A stretch of DNA of 64,000 nt, from NCBI GenBank assembly GCA_963693305.1, contig OY855915.1, positions 15,487,284 to 15,551,283 of the forward strand. The letters run 5' to 3'. The position numbers and the translations under genes were made by a program. Each line of letters begins with the position of its first letter. Positions within the stretch are counted from its first letter, which is position 1. Under the pieces are notes generated by a model. It saw only the letters and a list, made by a program, of their open reading frames with translations. It was not told where the DNA came from and ran no database searches. This DNA is from Meandrina meandrites (Eukaryota > Cnidaria > Anthozoa > Scleractinia > Meandrinidae). This document shows positions 8,018-16,850 of this stretch, piece by piece.

Positions 8018-8710
8018 ATGTGTAAATCATATTGTGTTTCATGTAAAAAAAATACTGATTCAATAAATCCTAAAAAAGTCACAGCAAAGAATGGTCGACT
8101 TATGGAAAAATCAAAATGTGTCATTTGTGGAAAAAACAAGAGCAAATTCATCAAAGGTGGAGCTCTTGCACGTCGCAGAGGCCCTTCAACCACTGATAAA
8201 ATAGCATACGTGGCTTCTAATTTTGTCACTCCAGCACCCAGTTTTGGAGCTCTTGGAAGAGTTCTTGCAGGTCAAGCTTTTAAAGGAGTAAAAGATAATG
8301 TTGATTACTATAGAAAGGGAAAGGGTCTTGATATTCATAAAGCCATATTAAAAGTAGCACCTAAGAAAGGATTCGTAATGCCCGGTCATAAATACACAGG
8401 ACCAGGAAATCCCCTTGAAAAGCAGTTGAAATGGGACCCAAATACAGGAAAGATTCTTGAAATTTATGAACAACCGACAGGTAAAACAGATGCTGTATCA
8501 ATGCAACATGATGTAGATTACAGCGTCTGTGCAAATAAACCCTCAAAAGATCAAGTCAAGTGCAAAAATGAGGCTGACATGAAGATGGTAAAATCACTTG
8601 ATGCCATCCCCTGGAAAGACAGACAATGGGGTCATGCTGTTGCACGTAATGCAATTGCTACCAAGGCTAAGGTAGGCCTAGGTGTTAAAAAAAAAAGCCA
8701 AAAAACGTAA
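8018..8710 (+). CDS. Zinc-ribbon plus phospholipase A2-like domain protein
   Basis: 230 residues. Residues 1-45 form a zinc ribbon with CVSC and CVICG knuckles (DUF5679-like). After a linker, Tyr126-Asn131 read YTGPGN, the calcium-binding-loop signature of parvovirus-type phospholipase A2, and His164-Asp165 in MQHDVDY are the catalytic pair. The domain ends near residue 215. PLA2-like domains in capsid proteins of parvoviruses and adintoviruses help virions cross endosomal membranes; that role is inferred here. The ORF ends 14 bases after an A10 tract (8687-8696), overlapping the integrase ORF by 29 bases in the +1 frame. TATATAG lies directly before the ATG. Confidence 0.8.
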   Translation: MCKSYCVSCKKNTDSINPKKVTAKNGRLMEKSKCVICGKNKSKFIKGGALARRRGPSTTDKIAYVASNFVTPAPSFGALGRVLAGQAFKGVKDNVDYYRKGKGLDIHKAILKVAPKKGFVMPGHKYTGPGNPLEKQLKWDPNTGKILEIYEQPTGKTDAVSMQHDVDYSVCANKPSKDQVKCKNEADMKMVKSLDAIPWKDRQWGHAVARNAIATKAKVGLGVKKKSQKT

Positions 8711-9665
8711 AAAACCATCGGGTGAAGAAAACTGGCAAGAAAAATTAGCTGATGAACTACATAAACCAATAAAACGTAACTTTACCCGACAGCGTGTTAT
8801 TGTGAATCACATCGATGAAATATGGTGCTCGGATTTGGTTGAAATGCAACATTTCAGTAAATGGAACAAGGGATTCAGATATCTTCTTATGGTACTTGAT
8901 GTTTTTAGTAAATATGGTTGGATAGTACCTCTCAAAGACAAAAAAGGTGAAACTGTTACTCAAGCATTTAAAACAATATTCAAAGAGGGGCGTAAACCAC
9001 AATATCTTTGGACTGATAAAGGAAAAGAGTATTACAATAAACACTTGAAAGACTTATTAGAAAAGAATGGTATAACAATATACTCAACCGAAAATGAAGA
9101 GAAAAGTAGTGTATGCGAACGATGGAATCGAACAATCAAGTCCAAAATGTGGAAGCAGTTCACTGTTCAAGGTAATACTGTGTATTTAGATATGTTACCA
9201 AAATTAGTTAAACAGTATAACAACAATAAACATAACTCTATTAAAATGACACCCATAGAAGCTAGTAAAAAGAAGAATGAAGGTACAGTTTACTTCAATC
9301 TATATGGTGATATGAAGCCATTATCAACTAAACCTAAATTCAAAGTCGGTGATAAGGTTCGAATATCTAAGTATAAAAGGAAGGTTTTTGACAAGGGTTA
9401 TACCCCAAACTGGACAGAGGAAGTATTCATAGTTGATAAGATCCAATACAGTAATCCAATCACTTACAAACTGAAGGATTTAAATAATGAAGAAATAAAA
9501 GGTAGCTTTTATGAACCTGAACTATTGAAAGCAAGACAGGATGTATTCAGAATTGATAAAGTCATTCGACGGGATTATAAGAAGAAACAGGCTCTTGTCA
9601 AGTGGAAAGGTTACAATGATGATTTTAATAGTTGGATTCCAATGAAAGATTTACAACATATTTAA
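8682..9665 (+). CDS. Retroviral-type DDE integrase with C-terminal chromodomain
   Basis: Integrates the element into host chromosomes. Counting from GTG 8682, the catalytic Asp51 (WCSDLVEM), Asp112 (WTDKGKEYY) and Glu146 (SSVCERWNR) are all present, with 33 residues between the second Asp and the Glu. An SH3-like linker (KFKVGDKVRISKYKRK) follows, and residues about 280-327 form a chromodomain (ALVKWKGYNDDFNSWIP), the typical Polinton layout. The frame opens after TAG 8679-8681; the first in-frame ATG lies inside the catalytic core, so an ATG start is impossible. Entry from the PLA2 ORF through the A10 tract by a +1 shift, or a GTG start, is required. No TATATA signal precedes it. Confidence 0.93.
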   Translation: MLKKKAKKRKKPSGEENWQEKLADELHKPIKRNFTRQRVIVNHIDEIWCSDLVEMQHFSKWNKGFRYLLMVLDVFSKYGWIVPLKDKKGETVTQAFKTIFKEGRKPQYLWTDKGKEYYNKHLKDLLEKNGITIYSTENEEKSSVCERWNRTIKSKMWKQFTVQGNTVYLDMLPKLVKQYNNNKHNSIKMTPIEASKKKNEGTVYFNLYGDMKPLSTKPKFKVGDKVRISKYKRKVFDKGYTPNWTEEVFIVDKIQYSNPITYKLKDLNNEEIKGSFYEPELLKARQDVFRIDKVIRRDYKKKQALVKWKGYNDDFNSWIPMKDLQHI

Positions 9666-9714
9666 AAACACAAAAAACATATAAAAAATAATTTCCTTTG
9701 ATTAATATATAACG

Positions 9715-10098
9715 ATGGGTCTCTTTGAATATCAATTGCACAATCAATTTAAGTTCATTAAAGTTCCTTCTAAAGGAGCTTCAGCAACCTTAAAATTCCT
9801 TTCAAACATGGATTCGGTTCAAAATTTAAATGAGAAAATCAAAACCAGCATCAATAAAATTTCCAACACAACAGATGAAATACAAAAATTAAAAAAATCA
9901 ACATTCGACCTTGAATATATATACAAATTACAACATAAAATTTCAGACACATCAGAAATTCTAAATGAATTAGATAAAAAATTCAAATACATTAGAATGA
10001 AACTCATAAAACTAGAAGAATCTCTAGGCTACTGTCCACTCAATAAATCAATTGATATATCAATCAATAATGGAACCATATGCATCAATGAAAAATAA
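9715..10098 (+). CDS. Coiled-coil protein of unknown function
   Basis: 127 residues, last gene of the plus-strand cluster, with AATATATAACG directly before the ATG. Residues about 30-105 are a continuous predicted coiled coil (heptad-spaced I/L/K, e.g. LNELDKKFKYIRMKLIKLEE). The short C-terminal tail carries a cysteine (YCPLNKS) and ends with a beta-type stretch. No family recognised. Position next to the integrase and the terminal repeats and the viral start signal make it a real viral gene. Confidence 0.55.
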   Translation: MGLFEYQLHNQFKFIKVPSKGASATLKFLSNMDSVQNLNEKIKTSINKISNTTDEIQKLKKSTFDLEYIYKLQHKISDTSEILNELDKKFKYIRMKLIKLEESLGYCPLNKSIDISINNGTICINEK

Positions 10099-10141
10099 AA
10101 TCAATACTCAAACGCACTAAAAATCCAAAATTTGTAAAAAG

Positions 10142-10221
10142 ACTATAAGAGCAAGCTTTGTATACATGCATTGTTAAAACACTATAAGAGCAAGCTTTGT
10201 TTCCATGCATTGTTAAAACAC
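10142..10221 (+). repeat. Two direct repeats of about 39 bp
   Basis: Two consecutive copies beginning ACTATAAGAGCAAGCTTTGT and ending GCATTGTTAAAAC differ by only a few bases (TATACATG versus TTCCATG). They sit just after the last viral gene and could be part of the subterminal region of the element. Confidence 0.8.
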
Positions 10222-10287
10222 TCTGAAAATAAAAACACTAATTCTTTAAAAAAGAGTATAGAAAAACAGTTTTGTAATATAAAAAAT

Positions 10288-10374
10288 ATAACCCCTCCGA
10301 TTTACTTACTTAACTATTTTCACTTTTTAAGTAAAAATGATTAAAAAGTAAATTTACCCACCTTGAGGGGTTAT
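10288..10374. repeat. Inverted repeat with 10-bp arms near the viral right end
   Basis: ATAACCCCTC at 10288-10297 pairs perfectly with GAGGGGTTAT at 10365-10374. The loop contains further self-complementary AT-rich text (TTACTTTTTAATC-like against AAGTAAAAATGA). Could be a replication or transcription-end structure; function unknown. Confidence 0.7.
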
Positions 10375-10409
10375 GATTTCTTAACGGTCATTTCATCCCC
10401 CTCTTCAAA

Positions 10410-10440
10410 ATATTATCACTTACTTCATAAGTGATAATAT
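10410..10440. repeat. Perfect 13-bp stem with 5-base loop
   Basis: ATATTATCACTTA (10410-10422) and TAAGTGATAATAT (10428-10440) are exact complements around CTTCA. This is the strongest hairpin of the element's right flank and follows the 10288-10374 inverted repeat. A terminator, origin or terminal-structure role is possible. Confidence 0.75.
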
Positions 10441-10534
10441 ATTTTCAGTGCCAAATGACCTAAAATCTAGCTACGCTTTGGTTTCATTATAGAATTCAGT
10501 TTTATATTCAAATGTAATATCCATCATAATTTAT

Positions 10535-11080
10535 TCAGCATATTTTTTCAGGCTAAATTTTCTGCATTGTTATTCAGCATTTTTATTCAGCATTTTTATT
10601 CAGCATAGAAAATATTTATTCAGCATTTTTTCCAAGCTCATTTTTCAGCATTTTTTCGGGCTCAGTTTTTCTGCATTTTTTTGTATAATTTTTGGAAAAT
10701 AGTATAGAAAATAGTATAGAAAATAGTATAGAAAATAGTATAGAAAATATTTTTGGTAATAATTTTTGGAAAATAGTATAGAAAATAGTATAGAAAATAG
10801 TATAGAAAATAGTATAGAAAATAGTATAGAAAATAGTATAGAAAATATTTTTGGTAATAATTTTTGGAAAATAGTATAGAAAATATTTTTGGTAATAATT
10901 TTTGGAAAATAGTATAGAAAATAGTATAGAAAATAGTATAGAAAATAGTATAGAAAATAGTATAGAAAATATTTTTGGTAATAATTTTTGGAAAATAGTA
11001 TAGAAAATAGTATAGAAAATATTTTTGGTAATAATTTTTGGAAAATAGTATAGAAAATATTTTTGGTAATAATTTTTTAT
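10535..11080. repeat. TTATTCAGCAT and GAAAATAGTATA tandem arrays
   Basis: First come several copies of TTTTTATTCAGCAT (about 10530-10630). Then a 12-bp unit GAAAATAGTATA is repeated in blocks of one to six copies (10690-11070), the blocks being separated by an 18-20 bp unit with TTTTTGGTAATAATTTTTGG. The two units are thus interleaved in a two-level array. The long minus-strand open frame across it (10662-11084) only reflects the repeat period and is not a gene. It may be the subterminal repeat of the viral element. Confidence 0.85.
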
Positions 11081-11099
11081 CCATTTTTTAATCCAGTAT

Positions 11100-11457
11100 A
11101 AAAAGTAATAATATTCTACATTCTGAAGTAAAAATAAATTTTTGCCTCAGAGTGTAGTATATTACTACTGTTATAATAGCTTTTTGGTAAAGTATATTTT
11201 AGCCTCTTTTTGTAATAGCATTATAATAAGGAGTACTATTTTTAATCTTAAATTTTAATGTGATGTAGGTTTTAGATGCAGCGCACCTGTAGATACTAGT
11301 CTTCCACCTGAATGACCCACCCTGTTTAAATATAGTTTCATATACTTACTTTCGTATTATGATTCAGTATAGTCACCCGGTAATGAGCTAAAAATGAGAA
11401 ACAATACTGATAAGAAACAATACTGAACGATTGCTGTGACCGTTTTTGGGTGTCCTC
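11100..11457. other. AT-rich junction between viral element and host repeats
   Basis: No gene. An imperfect inverted repeat pairs AGTAATAATATTCTACATTC (from 11104) with the complement of TGTAGTATATTACT (about 11152-11165). This is a candidate location for the viral terminus, but the other end is needed for proof. Confidence 0.4.
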
Positions 11458-11944
11458 AGTCACCAAACAGTTTCATTCTGATGTCGAATGCACGCTTGTC
11501 TGACTAGAGACAAGTGATGTAGTCTCCAAGTGAATGTTGTGTAACCCCTTTTGAATGTAGCTGTCAGCAGTCTGCAAGTGTTCTTCACCAAACACTTTCA
11601 TTTTAATATCATACGCGCGCTTCTTGGACTTCAGAGTGGAGATGTAGTTGCCCAGTGAATGTTGTGTAACCCCTACTGAATGATAGCTCTCAGCCATCTC
11701 TGAATGTTCTTCACCAAACAGTTTCAGACTGATATCAAGTACAAGCTTGGATCCGGATCCAGAGCAGAGATGTAGTCGCCCAGTGAATGATTTGTAATAC
11801 CCCTACTGAATTGTAGCAGTCAGCTGTCTCTGAATATCAGAGACAGTATATCAATACCCTTCACCAAACCGTTTCCATCTGATATAAAGCGCGCGCTTCT
11901 TGGACTTGAGAGCGGACAATTTCACACCTCGAAAATGGAGATTT

Positions 11945-12195
11945 ACGGAAAATTACGCCATCAATCAAAGGTTCTTAAAGGTGGTTAAACCTGACATTTA
12001 CGCTACCGTGTGTAAACCTGGTGTAAATGTGGCTTAAATGTTTCAATCTCTTTAAGCCAGCTTTAGACATGAGTGTAAAGCTGGTTTAAAGGTCAGCTTT
12101 AAAAAATGTAAAGGTCGCGTAAAGCTGATTAAATTCCAAATTTACGCCAGCTTTACTTCAGCTTTACACCGCAGTAAAGTTATGTTTTCATGCTG
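11945..12195. repeat. GTAAAG-rich self-complementary dispersed repeat, copy 1
   Basis: The segment alternates GTAAAGCTG/GTAAAGGTC with its complement CAGCTTTAC and ends in GTAAAGTTATGTTTTCATGC. A second copy with the same style and end (GTAAAGTTGCCATTTCGTGC) is at 21400-21615. It interrupts the TPR pseudogene. Confidence 0.6.
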
Positions 12196-12399
12196 TGTTT
12201 GTAGTCGGCAAGTGAATGTTGTGTAACACCTACTGAATGGTAGCTGTAAGTGGTCGTTGGATGTTTTTTTTACCAAACAGTCTCAGTATGATATCATGTG
12301 TAACCCTCACTTCATGGTTGTTGTTAGTCAAGCTCACCAAACAGTTTTCCGTCTAATTCAAAGAGCAATTTTGCAATTATCTTTACGGTCATAAATTAT

Positions 12400-14440
12400 C
12401 AACCGCCGCCTAAATCCCTTCCAACACATCGTTTAACTTTTTATTCATATTTATGAAGATACAAAACGAAGCGTTGAACACAAAACCTCGCTTAACTTTT
12501 TACTTAAACTTATAAACATTCAAACCGCACGACGCTTTGAACATGAGCCACGCTTAACTTTTGAGTCAAACTTGTGAAGATGCGAACCGACGCTTTCGCA
12601 ATCGAACTTGGAAGTTATTTAACTAGTTCCAGTTAAGTCGTTTAAAATTCGCGCGTTATTTTGCAATTATCCTTTCGGTCATAAATTGTGAACTGAATGC
12701 GAGCAGACGCTTTGAACATAAAACCGTGTTTAACTTTTTATTCAAACTTGTGAAGACGTGAATAAATGCTTTGAACATGAAACGTCGCTGTCCTCGCTTA
12801 ACTTTTTATTCAAACTTGTGAACATTTGAACCGCACGACGCTTTGAACACGAACCTCGCTTAACGTTTTATTCAAACTTGTGAAAATGCGAGCAGACGCT
12901 TTGAACATAAAACCGTGTTTAACTTTTTAATCAAACTTGTGAAGACGTGAATAGATGCTTTGAACATGAAACGTCGCTGTCCTCGCTTAACTTTTTATTC
13001 AAACTTGTGAACATTCGAACCGCACGACGCTTTGAACACGAACCTCGCTTAACGTTTTATTCAAACTTGTGAAAATGCAAGCAGACGCTTTGAACATAAA
13101 ACCGTGTTTAACTTTTTATTCAAACTTGTGAAGACGTGAATAGATGCTTTGAACATGAAACGTCGCTGTCCTCGCTTAACTTTTTATTCAAACTTGTGAA
13201 CATTCGAACCGCACGACGCTTTGAACACGAACCTCGCTTAACGTTTTATTCAAACTTGTGAAAATGCAAGCAGACGCTTTGAACATAAAACCGTGTTTAA
13301 CTTTTTATTCAAACTTGTGAAGACGTGAATAGATGCTTTGAACATGAAACGTCGCTGTCCTCGCTTAACTTTTTATTCAAACTTGTGAACATTCGAACCG
13401 CACGACGCTTTGAACACGAACCTCGCTTAACGTTTTATTCAAACTTGTGAAAATGCAAGCAGACGCTTTGAACATAAAACCGTGTTTAACTTTTTATTCA
13501 AACTTGTGAAGACGTGAATAGATGCTTTGAACATGAAACGTCGCTGTCCTCGCTTAACTTTTTATTCAAACTTGTGAACATTCGAACCGCACGACGCTTT
13601 GAACACGAACCTCGCTTAACGTTTTATTCAAACTTGTGAAAATGCGAGCAGACGCTTTGAACATAAAACCGTGTTTAACTTTTTATTCAAACTTGTGAAG
13701 ACGTGAATAGATGCTTTGAACATGAAACGTCGCTGTCCTCGCTTAACTTTTTATTCAAACTTGTGAACATTCGAACCGCACGACGCTTTGAACACGAACC
13801 TCGCTTAACGTTTTATTCAAACTTGTGAAAATGCGAGCAGACGCTTTGAACATAAAACCGTGTTTAACTTTTTATTCAAACTTGTGAAGACGTGAATAGA
13901 TGCTTTGAACATGAAACGTCGCTGTCCTCGCTTAACTTTTTATTCAAACTTGTGAACATTCGAACCGCACGACGCTTTGAACACGAACCTCGCTTAACGT
14001 TTTATTCAAACTTGTGAAAATGCGAGCAGACGCTTTGAACATAAAACCGTGTTTAACTTTTTATTCAAACTTGTGAAGACGTGAATAGATGCTTTGAACA
14101 TGAAACGTCGCTGTCCTCGCTTAACTTTTTATTCAAACTTGTGAACATTCGAACCGCACGACGCTTTGAACACGAACCTCGCTTAACGTTTTATTCAAAC
14201 TTGTGAAAATGCGAGCAGACGCTTTGAACATAAAACCGTGTTTAACTTTTTATTCAAACTTGTGAAGACGTGAATAGATGCTTTGAACATGAAACGTCGC
14301 TGTCCTCGCTTAACTTTTTATTCAAACTTATGAACATTCGAACCGCACGACGCTTTGAACACGGACCTCGCTTCACGTTTTATTCAAACTTGCGAACTGA
14401 ATGCGTGCAGACGCTTTGAACATAAAACCTCGTGAAACCT
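12400..14440. repeat. Satellite with 189-bp higher-order unit of three related submonomers
   Basis: CTTTGAACACGAACCTCGCT-type starts recur at 12841, 13030, 13219, 13408, 13597, 13786, 13975, 14164 and 14353, exactly 189 bases apart. Each unit has three related submonomers of 58, 59 and 72 bases, all containing TTTTATTCAAACTTGTGAA. Units in the centre are nearly identical, while 12400-12650 and 14390-14440 hold more diverged single submonomers. That is the classic pattern of higher-order amplification with worn edges. Confidence 0.95.
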
Positions 14441-14999
14441 TCGTCGTGTTTTATCTTTTACTTTTGCTGGCTCACGATCAGGGGTCAGCCTAACCAAGAG
14501 GAACGTCAGCAAGAAATACTGCTCAGGGAACGACATTTATCCTTTGTAGGCTCCCGTGAGAAACCAAAATGTCATCAGTGTAAATTTGCCGACTGAATCC
14601 GACTTGACCCGAATCTAATTTCGCGACACCGAGTAGAAAAATCCCTGCGGACGGATAACAAAGGCTTCATTGTGTAAAACAATCCTAACCATAACAATAG
14701 GCAAAGTTTGATACGTCAAGAGCACCCGTTTTGGACTCGAGAGCAGAGTTGTAGTCTCCAACTGAATGTTGTGTAACCCCCACTGAAAGATAGCTGTCCG
14801 CAGTCTCTGAATGGTTTTCACCAAACAGTTTCCGTCTGATATCAAGTGCATGATTCTTGGGCTCAAGAACGGAGATGTAGTCGCCCAGTGAATGTTGTGG
14901 AACCCCTACTTAATGGAAGTTGTCAGCAGTCTTTCGATGTTCTTCACCAAACAGCCTCAGTCTGATGTCGAGTACACGCTTCTCTGACTAAAAAGCTTC

Positions 15000-16553
15000 T
15001 GAGCAGTCCCCTCTCCTGTGTTGAATGACGGCTTGGTCTAAATAGATGTCTGGAAAAATCGAATAGCACACAGTCGCGAATAGTACGAATACTCCCGAAT
15101 AGTCGCGAATAGTGACAATTCGAGACCAGAATACTCTCTACTACTGATCAAAGTCAATGTCTTACATTGATCTTACACTTTAGCATATGCCACGGACAAA
15201 GAAAGGGGGCAGCTATTTTTTCCTAATTTGGAATGCCCCTTCTTTGTAATCCTCTGCACCCTTAGGGAATTGCAACTGTCAGGTTGAGTTTAAGACGAAA
15301 CAAAACTACCTGGTAAAAACTAGCGTGTGAGCCTAAGAACTTTAAAAAAAACAAAAGAAACAAGACATCAATACATCAAAAAGAATTATAAAAGAACAGT
15401 CATTTTATAAAATTATAGAACGAAAACTAACTTAGCACCAAAACAAGGCTATACCTTGTGGTTTAACGTTTTAACACTGAAATCACAAATTACACAAAAA
15501 TATTGAAAAGAGACACGAGACAGCCCAAGGGGCCTTTGATTATCTCCCCGCTTGGCTGTTGTTGATAACGTGTTTGAATTTCCACCTCTAATCATTAAAG
15601 TAATCTATTTGTACTGATGCATGAGCGAAGAAATATCGAAATGAATGACCTTTGCAGTGACCCGGTTGTCACGTTGCTTGGTGTCGCACCGGCACGAGAT
15701 CCGTCACGCCGTAATGTCACGGTATTTAAAAATGTAAAATGTGAAAATTAGAATAGCAACATTTCTCAAACAAGTTTCATTTCCTTCCAAGAGATCGTTA
15801 CATCATACTACGAAATCATGCCATGGCTTTAGCAAAGGATTTTTACTGTTGCAAGATGTACACATTTCAGCAATTTCGCAACGTTGTACATGCAGTAATT
15901 TTTCTATTAATCAAATTATAGCTTGTGAAATAAGTATCTACTACACATTTCCGCTGGTCAAATGTAGTCCGACTTAGTTACTGTTGTATCGCACTGAGAA
16001 ATTACTTGTATGGCGTCACCATATAGTGTAGCTTTTCCGGTCTTCTGGATGCCGTGACTGCCTGTGGTGTATGCAGCGACTATCCGCGGCCCAAGTGCAC
16101 TAGAGATCGTCAGTTACATACATGGACTAAGTGGAGATAATGCAATTGACAGTGAATGCAAGCTGTTGTTAGCTAAAGCAGGCAACGCTTTACTTATCCT
16201 TGTTTTTTCGATAATTGTCATCTTGTCATCCATTTTGCCAGGATTTTGGTGCCGCAAAGTGAGCGAACAGAAAACGCGAGCCCGCGCAGGCCCACGCGGG
16301 AATCACGCGTTGCTCTCGCTGTCGGTTCATGTTGCCTGCCCTTAGCTCCAAAGGGGCAGGATATAACAGACATAACATTGAGAAATTTTAAGAGTATGTC
16401 GCCAAATCTCGCTGTTATGGTTAGGCTGTAATAATAGTTTGGATACACTCTTAGGACTGAATATTGACAGGCGTTTGCAGGGACGATTTGTTGAGATACG
16501 TTACGGCGGGGCGGGTGTGAGATAACGTTTGCCCACAGGTAGCTCAAGCCCCA
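15000..16553. other. No gene seen; small repeats
   Basis: A short array of CGAATAGT-type units lies at 15047-15120. The rest is unremarkable AT-rich intergenic text with only short spurious frames. Confidence 0.5.
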
Positions 16554-16572
16554 GGGGGGGGGGGGGGGGGGG
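16554..16572 (+). repeat. G19 homopolymer heading a dispersed repeat
   Basis: Nineteen Gs are followed by GGTACTCGGTATTTCAGG-type text and a run of AAAAATCCC/AAAAATCAA units to about 16730. This is a form of repeat I recall in coral sequences. Homopolymers of this length are prone to assembly error. Confidence 0.6.
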
Positions 16573-16768
16573 TACTCGGTATTTCAGGTGACGGGGATGA
16601 TCGAATGGGAGCAAAAATCAAGACCCAAAAAAATCCCTTGGGCTTCCAACAAAAATCAAAAAAATCCCTTGACCAAAAATTAACCCCTAAAAAATCCCAT
16701 GCCGAATTTCTGACCCTTTAAGCCCTTTAAGCCAACAGAACATACTTGATTGACCAGTATTTTATTAG

Positions 16769-16850
16769 TCCGGGCGAATCGACTCTTAGTCCGGGCGAAT
16801 CGACTCTTGGTCCGGGCGAATCGACTTTTTCTTCGGGCGAATTCAACTCT
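16769..16850 (+). repeat. 21-bp minisatellite, about four copies
   Basis: AGTCCGGGCGAATCGACTCTT is repeated with increasing divergence (GGTCC..., then TTCGGGCGAATTC...). No coding potential. Confidence 0.8.

Larger units (their letters stand above)
1..11100. mobile_element. Integrated Polinton/Maverick-type (adintovirus-like) DNA virus, left end outside window
   Basis: The stretch encodes a packaging ATPase, double-jelly-roll-type major capsid protein, penton candidate, adenain-type protease and a retroviral-like DDE integrase with chromodomain. Together these define the Polinton/Maverick/adintovirus lineage. The genes are tightly packed, lack introns, and the DNA is visibly AT-richer than the host DNA to the right. 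No family B DNA polymerase is seen, so the left part of the element (with its left terminal inverted repeat) should lie outside the window. The right end is placed loosely at the end of the 12-bp array near 11,080, because the TPR pseudogene starts by 11,458; the true terminus and target-site duplication could not be verified without the other end. Most ORFs are intact, so the insertion is either recent or still functional apart from three +1 frame breaks. Confidence 0.9.
11458..14990 (-). pseudogene. Degenerate TPR-repeat (kinesin-light-chain/NPHP3-like) gene, in three pieces
   Basis: Minus-strand text at 11458-11930, 12195-12355 and 14690-14990 encodes worn 42-residue TPR units, e.g. QHSLGDYISVLEPKNHALDI, then RRKLFGENHSETADSYLSVG in the right piece and MAESYHSVGVTQHSLGNYIS in the left piece. 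Frames are broken by stops and shifts; the right piece has a TAA between two units. The pieces are separated by a GTAAAG-rich repeat (11945-12195) and a satellite (12400-14440). Such tandem TPR genes are abundant in cnidarian genomes. I take this as a dead gene copy split by repeat insertion or expansion. Confidence 0.7.

Noticed and set aside
10662..11084. A 140-codon minus-strand open frame of YYF/LYYF repeats
   Set aside because: It is produced entirely by the 12-bp and 18-bp tandem repeat, whose lengths are multiples of three; no independent protein signal.
12400..14440. Could the 189-bp array be a CRISPR array?
   Set aside because: Repeats are contiguous without unique spacers and the units are homogenised along their whole length; the setting is animal DNA.
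16064..16345. 93-codon frame with a hydrophobic segment
   Set aside because: No domain, overlapped by equally long frames on the other strand in a GC-rich repeat; not supported.
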